This document shows positions 33,786 through 42,714 of a stretch of DNA of 64,000 bases, in pieces (the first letter of the stretch is position 1; each line of letters opens with the position of its first letter). The stretch comes from Hamiltosporidium tvaerminnensis. Its lineage: Eukaryota > Microsporidia > Dubosqiidae. A model generated the notes under the pieces. The model had not been told where the DNA came from. It searched no databases and saw only the letters and a list, made by a program, of their open reading frames with translations. The stretch covers positions 312,501 to 376,500 of the forward strand of contig JAKIMF020000001.1 of assembly GCA_022605425.2 (NCBI GenBank). Direction: 5' to 3'. The translations under genes and the position numbers were made by a program.

Positions 33786-34215
33786 TGGATAAAGGGGTGT
33801 TAAAGATAGGTAGTGGATAAAGGGGGTGTTATTGTAAATGGTAGCTGATAAAGGGGTGTTAAAGATCGGTAGTGGATAAAGGGGTGTTAAAGATAGGTAG
33901 TGGATAAAGGGGGTGTTATTGTAAATGGTTGTAGTGTAAAGGGGTGTTATGAATAGTACTGTTATTAAAAGATGGTATCATCGTACTGTTATTAAAGGGG
34001 GTTATTTACAATACATATAACTACACTACTTATATCTATTACACTGTTATTAAAGGGGTGTTATTTACAATACTTATAACCAATGGGTGTTATTTATAAT
34101 ACTTATAACTAAAGGGTGCTAATCATATACTTATAACCAAAGGGTGTTATTTATAATACTTATAACTAAAGGGTGTTAATCATATACTTATAACCAAAGG
34201 GTGTTATTTACACTA
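33786..34215 (+). repeat. GGGTGTTA array 1
   Basis: About eleven GGGTGTTA words spaced roughly 25-50 bp apart, set in units such as GTGGATAAAGGGGTGTTAAA and ACTTATAACCAAAGGGTGTT. Begins at the RTF1 stop codon and ends about 60 bp before the NOP9-like start. Confidence 0.88.
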
Positions 34216-34267
34216 TCCTTTACCCTTCCCTTTCTTTATATTTTTTCTTATAAAAATTTCTATTTAA

Positions 34268-34271
34268 CCCC
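34268..34271 (+). promoter_or_regulatory. CCC-like start motif of the NOP9-like gene
   Basis: TTTAACCCCATAA directly precedes the ATG at 34276. Confidence 0.65.
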
Positions 34272-34275
34272 ATAA

Positions 34276-36123
34276 ATGTCAGATATATTAAATTACTTTT
34301 TAAATGTTCAATTTGAAAATATAAAAGACACAGAAATTCTTCAAAACATATATAATGAGATAAACAAAGATTTTAAAGAAATAATTCTTAACAGAGAATC
34401 GTGTTACCGATTAGAATCTCTTCTACAGAAAAGTAGTTGTGGTCAGTTACTTGATTTTCTAAACAGTATTGATATAAAATATTTTATATGTAAGAAACTT
34501 GGATCTAGGATTTTAGAAAAAGTATTTACACTTCTGTTTATGCACATAAATGTGCATAAAAGCATAAAAATAGAAGAAATAGAAGTTTTTATAAAATTTC
34601 TAGAAAAAAACTTTTTAAAGTATTTTTATGATCCGTGTGGTACTTTCGTTATACGAGTTTATTTTCAAATTTTGTGTGGTAAATTCGTTTTTTACGATGC
34701 AGCACATCAGAAGCAATATGGAGTTAAAGATATAACTAATTGTAAATACAGAGTACTTAAGTATTCAAATAATAAATCAAGAAAATATTCCAGAATAGAT
34801 TCTAGGATAGATTCCAGAATAGATTCTAGGAATAATAAATTTCTTGAATTAAAATCACATAATTTAAATTCCAAATCCCTTAAACTGGATTCTAAGTCCA
34901 ACAGTTTAGATTCTCATTCTCCTAAATCCAAATCTCTTGAATCCAAATCTCTTAAATCAAATTTCCATAATTTAGATTATTTGTATAAGCTTTTAGAAAA
35001 TGATATTTCTAATATTTTATCTCAAAAACACACTTCTCTTTCTCTTCTCACTTTACTTTTATGCATGCATAAAAAGAATAAAATTATAAAAAAAATAAAT
35101 ATTTCCTATTTATGCGTAGAAAGACTAAAAGAACCTGTTTTTTCATATTTTTATGAAACTTTGATATCAAAAATGACACAGAAAAATCTTCTTTTTTTCT
35201 ATAAAAAAATCAAACCATACTTCATACAACTATCTACACATCCTATTTCTAATTATGTAATACAAACACTTATAAACACATTTACTTTAAAATATAAATT
35301 TTATTATTCACAAATTATAAAAAATTACCAATTATTTAATCGTAATTCTAATATTTTATTGAATTTAGTTATTTGTCTACAAAAAGAAAATAAATACAGA
35401 AAAATACAAAAAATTATGCAAATTTTTTATTATAAAAATGATTTTTTTGAAGAAGTACTCCTTATAAGAAGTAATGATAGATATGACAGTAAATTAGATT
35501 TTAAAGATGATAGATATGACAGTAAATTGAATAATAAATTAGATGATAGATATGACAGTAAATTGGATGATAGATATGACAGTAAATTGAATAATAAATT
35601 AGATGATAGATATGACAGTAAATTAGATGATAGGTGTGACAGTAAATTAGATGATAGATATGACAGTAAAAGAGATTTTAAAGATGATAGGTTTGATACT
35701 AAAAATAGTAAATTAGGTAAGAAAAATAATTTAGATACTAATATCAATATATCAGATACAAACTGTAATATTAATAGTCACTGTACTATTGATTCTAAGT
35801 TTGTTCAAATGACAGTAAATTTTCTGAAAAGTAAAGAAGAAAATGAAATTACAAAAAATATAATTTTAGGATTTAAAAATAATTTTTCATTAAAATTTCT
35901 AGAAAATATAAATGGTTTAAAAATTATATTGGCATTTTTACAAGGAAATACAGATTTAGAAAGTAAAAGATGGCTTGTTAATAATATATGTGATAGGTTA
36001 TATTTACTTGGTAGAAATTATTATGGAATTGAAGTTTTACAGTGTATGACACTTTATTGTGATTGGGATATGAAAAGAGAAATTTATAGTTTTGTAAGAA
36101 AAAGTAAAATGTTATTAAAATAG
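34276..36123 (+). CDS. Pumilio-repeat protein, Nop9-like
   Basis: 615 residues with divergent Pumilio repeats: FICKKLGSRILEKVF (about 71-85), KYFYDPCGTFVIRVYFQILC (116-135), LSTHPISNYVIQTLI (about 325) and YLLGRNYYGIEVLQCMTLY near the C-terminus. The DPxGTxVIR unit and the size (yeast Nop9 is 666 aa) favour Nop9, the nucleolar factor that binds pre-18S rRNA in 40S assembly, over Puf6. Two low-complexity insertions interrupt the fold: SRIDSRIDSR/LKSKSLESKSL at 175-230, and about seven DDRYDSKL units at 400-470 (35471-35690). These insertions are slippage-type DNA repeats and are probably exposed loops. ATG start is supported by CCCC five bases upstream. Assignment among Puf families is by pattern only. 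Confidence 0.65.
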   Translation: MSDILNYFLNVQFENIKDTEILQNIYNEINKDFKEIILNRESCYRLESLLQKSSCGQLLDFLNSIDIKYFICKKLGSRILEKVFTLLFMHINVHKSIKIEEIEVFIKFLEKNFLKYFYDPCGTFVIRVYFQILCGKFVFYDAAHQKQYGVKDITNCKYRVLKYSNNKSRKYSRIDSRIDSRIDSRNNKFLELKSHNLNSKSLKLDSKSNSLDSHSPKSKSLESKSLKSNFHNLDYLYKLLENDISNILSQKHTSLSLLTLLLCMHKKNKIIKKINISYLCVERLKEPVFSYFYETLISKMTQKNLLFFYKKIKPYFIQLSTHPISNYVIQTLINTFTLKYKFYYSQIIKNYQLFNRNSNILLNLVICLQKENKYRKIQKIMQIFYYKNDFFEEVLLIRSNDRYDSKLDFKDDRYDSKLNNKLDDRYDSKLDDRYDSKLNNKLDDRYDSKLDDRCDSKLDDRYDSKRDFKDDRFDTKNSKLGKKNNLDTNINISDTNCNINSHCTIDSKFVQMTVNFLKSKEENEITKNIILGFKNNFSLKFLENINGLKIILAFLQGNTDLESKRWLVNNICDRLYLLGRNYYGIEVLQCMTLYCDWDMKREIYSFVRKSKMLLK

Positions 36124-36281
36124 AAATTATTATTTATTTTGTTTTTATTTTTTATTTTAAATATTTTTTAAAATTGACAAGGAATTTCTATTTTATTGTT
36201 ATTTTAATTGTTTTAAAAAAGGATGTGATACCTTTAAATGATACTTTTATAAATTATACTTTTTATTTTCTATCTACTTGA
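36124..36281. other. Short AT-rich spacer
   Basis: Downstream of the NOP9-like gene; nothing recognised. Confidence 0.5.
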
Positions 36282-36870
36282 TTAACACCCTTTTGTTTAT
36301 TTGACTTATGATTAACACCCTTTTGTTAATACTCTTATGTTTAACACCCTATTAATTACTACTCTTATGTTTAACACCCTCTTTTGTTTATTTGACTTAT
36401 GATTAACACCCTTTTGTTAATACTCTTATATTTAACACCCTATTAATTACTACTCTTATGTTTAACACCCTCTTTTGTTTATTTGACTTATACTTAACAC
36501 CCTTTTGTTAATACTCTTATATTTAACACCCTATTAATTACTACTCTTATGTTTAACACCCTCTTTTGTTTATTTGACTTATATTTAACACTATTAATTA
36601 CTACTCTTATACTCAATACCCTATTAATTACTATCCTTATACTTAACACCCCTTAAATTAATACTCTCATACTTAACACTCCTTTATTCATCACCTATAT
36701 ATTTAACACCCTATTAATTACTACTCATATACTTAACACCCTATTAATTACTATCCTTATACTTAACACCCTATTAAATTAATACTCTTATACTTAACAC
36801 CCATTTATACATCACCTATAAATTTAACACCCCTTTATCCACTACCCTTATGTTTAACACCCCACCCCCT
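36282..36870 (-). repeat. TAACACCC array 2 (inverted relative to arrays 1 and 3)
   Basis: About seventeen TAACACCC words on the plus strand, 25-35 bp apart, in units such as TACTCTTATGTTTAACACCC and TTTGACTTATGATTAACACC. Its right end abuts the RPA12 leader. Confidence 0.9.
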
Positions 36871-36887
36871 TTATTACTACATTATTA

Positions 36888-36890
36888 CCC
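36888..36890 (+). promoter_or_regulatory. CCC block upstream of RPA12
   Basis: TTACCCTTCC, 18 nt before the ATG at 36908. Confidence 0.45.
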
Positions 36891-36907
36891 TTCCTTTTTA
36901 TTTCCTT

Positions 36908-37210
36908 ATGTTTTGTATGTGTGGAACGTTACTACAAATAAAAAAAGAAGGAGAAACGGTTATTTGTAAGAAATGTGGTAAAAGTGTAAAAATAAATAAA
37001 ATAGAACCTTTTATAATAGAAAAGGTATTTAATAATGAAGAGGTAGTAAATACAAGAAATAAAGTGAAAGGAGCTAAGATTAAAGAAAGGTGTCCTTCTT
37101 GTGATAGCAATGAGATGTTTTATAATGTTATACAGCTTAGATCTGTAGATGAAGGACAGACTGTTTTTTATGAGTGTGAATGTGGTTATAAAATGAAGAT
37201 AGATAGTTAA
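36908..37210 (+). CDS. RPA12: RNA polymerase I subunit RPA12 (A12.2)
   Basis: A 100-residue, two-zinc-ribbon protein. The C-terminal ribbon (about 62-98) has the TFIIS-type catalytic hairpin RSVDEGQTVFYEC, in which the Asp-Glu pair drives transcript cleavage. IKERCPSCDSNEMFYNVIQL is much closer to Pol I A12 than to RPB9 or RPC11. The N-terminal ribbon is FCMCGTLLQ ... VICKKCG. In the nucleolus the subunit assists proofreading and termination of rRNA synthesis. Oddity: in each ribbon one zinc knuckle is C-x-C (CMC, CEC) instead of the usual C-x2-C. It is shorter than the yeast protein (125 aa), as expected for microsporidia. The gene is enclosed by oppositely oriented TAACACCC and GGGTGTTA arrays, array 3 starting right after its stop. 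Confidence 0.92.
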   Translation: MFCMCGTLLQIKKEGETVICKKCGKSVKINKIEPFIIEKVFNNEEVVNTRNKVKGAKIKERCPSCDSNEMFYNVIQLRSVDEGQTVFYECECGYKMKIDS

Positions 37211-37650
37211 AGGGTAGTGAGGATGAAGGGGGTGTTGAGATAGATAGTAGTGGATATATGGGTGTTAATATAAAGACTAGTGGATAAAGGGGTGTTATTA
37301 TATAGAGTAGTGGATAAAGGGTAGTGAGGATGAGGGGGTGTTATTATAAAGAGTAGTGGATAAATGGGTGTTAATATAAGACTAGTGGATAAATGGGTGT
37401 TATATATAAGACTAGTGGATAAAGGGTCTTAAATATATGTACATATATTTATAGGGGTGTTAAGTTGTGGACTAATATATTAAGAGGCGTTAAGTTATGT
37501 ACTTTTATTTAAAGGGGTATTAAGTATTCTACTTATACTCATAGGGGTGTTAATTTTTAGAGTAATATTTAAAGGGGTGTAAAATATCAGAAGAATATTT
37601 ATAGGGGTGTTAATTATAACACCGTTAGTTAAAGGGGTGTTAAGTATATG
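37211..37650 (+). repeat. GGGTGTTA array 3
   Basis: About nine GGGTGTTA words plus variants, in units such as AGTGGATAAAGGGGTGTTAT and ATATTTATAGGGGTGTTAA. Begins at the RPA12 stop. Confidence 0.88.
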
Positions 37651-37799
37651 TACTTATAAATTATAAGAATATTATATCGCTTTGTTTATGCGTTATATCT
37701 TAGATATTAAATAAATTAAAAATTAATTTTTTAAAAAATAAAATAAATTTAACTTTTAGAGATAAATTTTAAATGATAAAATACTTTTTAATTCTTTCT

Positions 37800-38035
37800 A
37801 AATTCTTGTAATCTATTCCTAAAGCATGCTCTTATAATATATTTATCTTTTATTCATATAATCCATTCCTATAATCTATTTATCTTTTATTCCTTTAATC
37901 CATTCATATAATCTATCCCTATACTCCATTCATATAATCCATTTCTATACTCCATTCATATAATCTATTCCTATACTCCATTCCTATACTCCATTCCTAT
38001 AATCTATTCCTATAATCCATTCGTTTATTTCTCTT
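37800..38035. repeat. CCATTCCTATAATCTA minisatellite
   Basis: Many 12-18 bp units of the type CCATTCATATAATCTATTCC and CCTATACTCCATT, downstream of the desaturase gene. Confidence 0.85.
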
Positions 38036-38070
38036 TTGAAATTTTAATTTCTCATATTTTTTTTTATTTC

Positions 38071-39504
38071 TTACTTTTCTTCCAATTCTCGTATTTTATA
38101 CTTACGTGCTGCCATGTGAATATCTAATGGTCTTGCTACTCTACTTTGTGGTCCATAAACATCTTCAACAACAAATCTGTAAAGAATAGAAAACCATGAG
38201 AAATGTCTGTTAAATCGAGAATAATATTCATTTGCTATCTGATTAACTTGAGGAAGTTTATCCCAGGGTATAGCCATGAAATCGTGATGTTCATTATGGT
38301 ATCCAATATTAAGAAATACTTTATTTAAAGATCCGTAATACGAGTAAGTTTCCTGCCCGTCACTAAAAGTAAAATGTTCCTGTATCAGATGTGCAGCAGC
38401 TGGATGTATAGAATATCCCAACCAACTAGAACATGCTATAAATCCAATGGCTTTAATCCCCATGAAATGAAAAATGAGTAAAATAAATATTATATGCGTA
38501 CCTAAATTAATAATTTCCTCTTTTGTTATCTTTTTTCGTATAAATGTACTTCTTATAACGTAAAATACTGGATAAATTATAATGTAAAATATTTTCATAA
38601 ATTTGTTTCCTTCCACTAATTTTATTTCTAAGTCTAATGGAAGATCTGGGTCTTTATCTTTTACACCAAGAAATGCGTGATGATCTAAATGGTACTTTTT
38701 AAATGAACCAGATATTGGTATTATAAGCATTATATTTGATATAAATCCAAGTATTCTGTTTTCGAGTTGAGATTTGGCTGCTAGGTTGTGACTACACTCG
38801 TGTATTAAAATACCAGATAAGGCAGAAAACGAACCGCCGTAAATGTATGAAAATAGTAGAAATAAATACCATTTTTTTATATAAAAAGTACAAAAATATG
38901 TGCCACAGAGAAATAGAAATACGGAAATTAAAATTATGTATTTTGTTTTCTTTGAATATCCGTATAGATTTGATATTTGTGGATACTTTTTTAAAATAAT
39001 TCTTTTTCTTTTTATGTGTGGCTCGTCGTACGTATCATAAGCAAATGTTCTGTCTTTGTAGGGTATTGATTTCTTCCAAAAACCTTTAAAATCACCACTT
39101 CTTTCATCATAAATTATTTTTTTGTTGTCTTCTTTCTCTGGTTTAAGAATATTTTTTTTATTTTTTATTTCTTTTTTACCATCTGTTTGTTCATTTATTT
39201 CTTTTTTTTTATTCGTTGATAATTTATTTTTGGAATTATTACTGTTAGTTGGTACTTTATTTATCGATTCTTTACTATCAGTTAGTACTTTTTTCTTTTC
39301 TTTTTTATTATTCATTGATGGTTCATTTATTGATTCTTTACTTTTACTTACTTTGTCGTTTATAGATTCTTTACTCGTAGTATTTAATCTGTCGGTTATA
39401 GATTCTTTACTTTTATTACTTACACTCTCTTTCTTATTACTTTCTTCTTTTTCTTTATTTGTTATATCTTTAAGAGTATTTTTTCTTTCATTTCTATTTC
39501 TCAT
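38071..39504 (-). CDS. Sphingolipid delta-4 desaturase-like fatty acid desaturase
   Basis: 477 residues. The first 135 are low-complexity with four or more KESIN/KESIT repeats. The conserved part starts at about 138 with GDFKGFWKKSIPYKDRTFAY, replacing the usual DES leader, then DEPHIKRKRIILKKYPQI. The three iron-binding histidine boxes are present: HECSH (235-239), HLDHH (272-276) and HNEHH (403-407). Hydrophobic helices lie at about 188-207, 212-232, 252-266, 304-320 and 335-360. The GYHNEHHDFMAIPW signature and the FVVEDVYGPQSRVAR ending are typical of the DEGS/DES1 family, which makes ceramide from dihydroceramide in the ER. Typical family members are about 320-350 aa, so the extra length is the repeat-bearing N-terminus. 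No CCC block lies close to the ATG. Confidence 0.9.
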   Translation of the reverse strand: MRNRNERKNTLKDITNKEKEESNKKESVSNKSKESITDRLNTTSKESINDKVSKSKESINEPSMNNKKEKKKVLTDSKESINKVPTNSNNSKNKLSTNKKKEINEQTDGKKEIKNKKNILKPEKEDNKKIIYDERSGDFKGFWKKSIPYKDRTFAYDTYDEPHIKRKRIILKKYPQISNLYGYSKKTKYIILISVFLFLCGTYFCTFYIKKWYLFLLFSYIYGGSFSALSGILIHECSHNLAAKSQLENRILGFISNIMLIIPISGSFKKYHLDHHAFLGVKDKDPDLPLDLEIKLVEGNKFMKIFYIIIYPVFYVIRSTFIRKKITKEEIINLGTHIIFILLIFHFMGIKAIGFIACSSWLGYSIHPAAAHLIQEHFTFSDGQETYSYYGSLNKVFLNIGYHNEHHDFMAIPWDKLPQVNQIANEYYSRFNRHFSWFSILYRFVVEDVYGPQSRVARPLDIHMAARKYKIRELEEK

Positions 39505-39599
39505 TTAGATTTCGTAATATTTTTTTTCATTTATATTTTACATATAATTCATACTCCAATGATATTGAAACAATCTCCTTAATTAAATATATCTTTGTA

Positions 39600-39835
39600 T
39601 TAAATTACTATATTTAGAAATATTAAATCATCAGGATTTCTATATTTGGAAATATAAAATGTTATTGGTTATTGAATAATACTTTGTAAATAAGGAAAGA
39701 GAATTAGAAGAGGAAATAAAAAATATTCTAAAATGTTATTGGTTATAAAATAATACTTTGTAAATAAGGAAAGAGAATCGGAAGAGGAAATAAAAAATAT
39801 TCTAAAATGTTATTGGTTATTTAAACTGAATATAA
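39600..39835. repeat. 84-bp tandem repeat, about 2.3 copies
   Basis: Unit contains AAAATGTTATTGGTTAT, ACTTTGTAAATAAGGAAAGA and AAGAGGAAATAAAAAATATT. Lies between the desaturase start and the Dus stop. Confidence 0.85.
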
Positions 39836-39907
39836 TTAAAGTGAAATTGGAAAAAAAAAGTAAAATATTTAGAAAAATATGTTTAATTATAAGTAAATAT
39901 TAATTCT

Positions 39908-41074
39908 CTAAAAATATTCATCAATAATATCTAAAATCTCTGATATTTTAGATTTCTTTAAAACTAAATTATTTAAAACATTTTTATATTCTTTATTTCT
40001 ATTCATCCCATATCTAAGATTTATTATTGGTTGTATTAAATTATTAGTAATTCTATCGTTACAGTTAAATGATTTAATATATTTAATAAATACTTCTTTA
40101 ATAAAATCTGTATTACTATTAATAGTATCTATACAATTGATAGTATTTTTTGGATCTATATTAGAATCTGTAATACTTGAATAATTTGTAATGTTTGTAT
40201 AATCTGTAAAACTTGTGTAATCTGTGGTGTTCTTTCTCGGGTTGTAATTTTCTTTATTCTCTTTAACATTATATTTCTCTTTGTTGTATTGAGTTATGTA
40301 CTCTTCTATTTGTTTGAAAATGAATACATTTTTAACTGCGGCTCTTCCTATCATTAATCCATCTAAATTATAAATTTTATGAATATCTTGAATTACTTTG
40401 ATATTTCCATTCAGATGTATAAAAATATCAGGAAATTCAGATTTTAATTGATATAAATATTCATATTTAAGTTGTGGTATATTTCTATTATCTTTGGGTG
40501 AAATACCATTCAACCAACATTTTCTAGCGTGTACGTAGAAGATACGACACGGTGTGTGACAAAATATCTGAGATATAAAGTTTTTGAACCAGGAATATGT
40601 ATCATGTTCGTCTACACCTATTCTACACTTGATACTGAGTACAGTGTTGGTGTATTGATGTGTAGTGTTTATTATATTAATTATGGTTTGTACGTTTTTC
40701 ATAAGAATGGCGCCGAAACAGCCTTTTTTAACTTTTGTGCTGGGACAGCCACAATTAAGATTGAAGTTTTTAAAGCCAAGTAATTTGAGCTTTTGTACGG
40801 CAAGTATAATTTTTTGGGGGTCGGAACCTCCCAATTGCACAACTGTGTTTGTGGTTGGAAGACCTATTTTATTTAAAATATAGTCGTTATCGTTATTTAT
40901 TATTGTGTTGTCTACTATCATTTCTGTGAAAAGAATAGCGGTTGGAGAAATTATTGAGAGTAGTTTTCTGAAGTTTGGTGTGGTTACTTTCAACATTGGT
41001 GCTAAACTAAGTATTGGTGGTTTCGATTGTAAATAATTGTTACTGTTTATTGTTTTACTTTCTAATCTAGTCAT
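39908..41074 (-). CDS. tRNA-dihydrouridine synthase, bacterial DusA type
   Basis: 388 residues. An FMN-binding TIM barrel reduces uridines of tRNA loops to dihydrouridine. Visible landmarks are SLAPMLKVTTPNFRKLL (23-39), LFTEMIV (48-54), VVQLGGSDP (78-86), NLNCGCPSTKV with catalytic Cys110, CFGAILM (119-125), IKCRIG (148-153), the HARKCWLNGISPKDNRNIP stretch (182-200) and GLMIGRAA (239-246). The HARK-W-L-GLSPK-NR-IP block is diagnostic of DusA in bacteria and organelle-derived homologues. It is not what I expect of eukaryotic Dus1-4, which suggests horizontal or ancient acquisition. Residues 265-330 are a low-complexity insertion (YTSFTDYTNITNYSS). It lies 46 bp downstream of a small repeat protein on the same strand. 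An out-of-frame ATG 11 nt upstream ends on the true start (ATGA-type overlap). Confidence 0.9.
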   Translation of the reverse strand: MTRLESKTINSNNYLQSKPPILSLAPMLKVTTPNFRKLLSIISPTAILFTEMIVDNTIINNDNDYILNKIGLPTTNTVVQLGGSDPQKIILAVQKLKLLGFKNFNLNCGCPSTKVKKGCFGAILMKNVQTIINIINTTHQYTNTVLSIKCRIGVDEHDTYSWFKNFISQIFCHTPCRIFYVHARKCWLNGISPKDNRNIPQLKYEYLYQLKSEFPDIFIHLNGNIKVIQDIHKIYNLDGLMIGRAAVKNVFIFKQIEEYITQYNKEKYNVKENKENYNPRKNTTDYTSFTDYTNITNYSSITDSNIDPKNTINCIDTINSNTDFIKEVFIKYIKSFNCNDRITNNLIQPIINLRYGMNRNKEYKNVLNNLVLKKSKISEILDIIDEYF

Positions 41075-41120
41075 GTAATAATCATATAGTTGTGATTTAG
41101 ATAGAGGAGATTGTTCTTTG

Positions 41121-41468
41121 TCATTTTCTGTTTGTATTATTTATTGAAGTTTCTATTGAGGAATCTAAAGAGTAGAAAAGTTTGCTTGAACAAAGATTTT
41201 CACACTTATTTTCCAAAGAGATATTTAAAGAATTATTTACGTCGAAAGTAGGAAAGTTCTCACAATTATTTTCCATTTTAAAATCTTTTTTATTTTCCAA
41301 AGAGATATTTAAAGAATCTGGTAAGTCATATTTAGGAGAGTTTTCACAATTATTTTCCATTTTAAAATCTTTTTTATTTTCCAAAGAGATATTTAAAGAA
41401 TCTGGTAAGTCATATTTAGGAGAGTTTTCACAATTATTTGCCATTTTAAAATCTTTTAAACCCCTCAT
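41121..41468 (-). CDS. Small Asn/Lys-rich tandem-repeat protein
   Basis: 115 residues, made mostly of three copies of a roughly 31-residue unit (KDFKMENNCENSPKYDLPDS then LNISLENK). The first two are nearly identical, the third degenerate, and a Ser-rich tail follows. The family is not recognised. The minus strand is preferred over the opposite frame (41182-41556) because its ATG is preceded, three bases away, by CCC (TAATCCCTCC before the ATG), and because the composition matches neighbouring proteins. Codirectional with the Dus gene. It could be a young gene born from a 93-bp minisatellite. Confidence 0.5.
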   Translation of the reverse strand: MRGLKDFKMANNCENSPKYDLPDSLNISLENKKDFKMENNCENSPKYDLPDSLNISLENKKDFKMENNCENFPTFDVNNSLNISLENKCENLCSSKLFYSLDSSIETSINNTNRK

Positions 41469-41471
41469 GGA

Positions 41472-41474
41472 GGG
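41472..41474 (-). promoter_or_regulatory. CCC-like start motif
   Basis: CCC three nucleotides before the ATG at 41468 on the minus strand. Confidence 0.5.
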
Positions 41475-42149
41475 ATTAGAGAAACTAGTTTTATCACTAC
41501 GACTAAAGAATATAAATAATATAAATTCTAGAATGAAAATATTTCAAAAGAAGTAAATATAACAAGTAATATTATAGAAATTAAAACTCAAAATAATATT
41601 TATTTACAATTTTACATCTATTATATGCAGTAATCTAGAATTGTTTGCCATTATTTAAACTCAAAAATTTCTTCCTTTTATTATCTCATTTAATCTTTTT
41701 TAAAAAAAAATTATATTTGAATATCAAAAGTTGTTCTGCAATTAATTGTTTTAAGAGATTTTATATTTGTTATCTTTTTTTAGTTCTCATATTATTTCTT
41801 TAACAAACATATTATTTTTATTTTTTATTCTCTTTGTAAACTAAAAAAATATTTTCGGTCTTTTTTTAACCATAATTGTATATTTTGCTTTAATCCAATT
41901 GATATATAGAATTTCTTAAGGTATAATAGTTTATACCTTTTGAAATACACTATTTAAGTGAATTATTTTAATCGAAGATCCTGTTCTTATGTGTAGGGAA
42001 AGGAATAAGCTAAAAATAGTCAAATACTAAGTAAATAAATATGACATGAGTAATTATTCGGTAAGTGTTGCTTCAAAGAATTTCTTCATCTCAAAAATCA
42101 AATAATATTCTTAAAAAGCATTCTTTTGTCTGTAAAATACTTTGTAATT
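41475..42149. other. Intergenic AT-rich stretch
   Basis: Right boundary of the repeat-rich compartment; no gene recognised. Confidence 0.5.
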
Positions 42150-42262
42150 AATTTTCAAATCCAAAATAAATCTAAAAAGTATTTTTTAGCTAGTGTAATT
42201 CCATGTTGGTTTTATTCTTGGTTTCCACTCTTATCTCTACATACTCATTTTCAAAAATATTT
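42150..42262 (-). mobile_element. Small retroelement remnant (endonuclease region)
   Basis: TTTCCACTCTTATCTCTACATACTCATTTTC and flanking words match 46630-46720 of the intact element. Compare the remnant at 14690. Confidence 0.7.
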
Positions 42263-42714
42263 AAGTAAATCATTTTTGAATTCGGTTAGATAAATCAAGC
42301 GTATTTATTTGAACAAAATAAATGTGAATGAAATACTTTTATAGTTATTGATGAATTATTTACTCACATGGGTATTTAGCTATAAATATATTTATAACTG
42401 TGACAACATTGTGTTTTACATATAAAATTACAAATTCTATGTTTTTTATGGTTTGTTTGTAGTTTAATTTAAATTATTAAATAATTTGCAAGAACTACTG
42501 AATTATAAATATCTTATTATTTCTAAATTTAAAAATTTATATTTCAAATATTGTTTTACTTAATTAATTATATATAAGCTATGATGTTCTACTCAATTGT
42601 TTTGTTTCTTAGCAAATTATATTGTTAGGACTACGAGATTTATTTATTTATAATATAACTGTTGTATAAAAATTTGATTTTTGTTCGTTTACTTTATTAA
42701 TTATATATCTTAGT
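42263..42714. other. Intergenic AT-rich stretch
   Basis: Nothing recognised. Confidence 0.5.

Noticed and set aside
36282-37650. Telomere-like interpretation of the TAACACCC repeats
   Set aside because: Units are spaced 25-50 bp apart instead of being contiguous, they change orientation around genes, and they lie internally between housekeeping genes.
39122-39508. 128-codon plus frame opposite the desaturase N-terminus
   Set aside because: Ser/Phe/Leu-rich translation of the reverse of KES repeats; it is a shadow.
41182-41556. 124-codon plus frame opposite the small repeat protein
   Set aside because: Same repeats in reverse. The minus frame has the CCC box and the more typical composition, though this choice is less certain than others.
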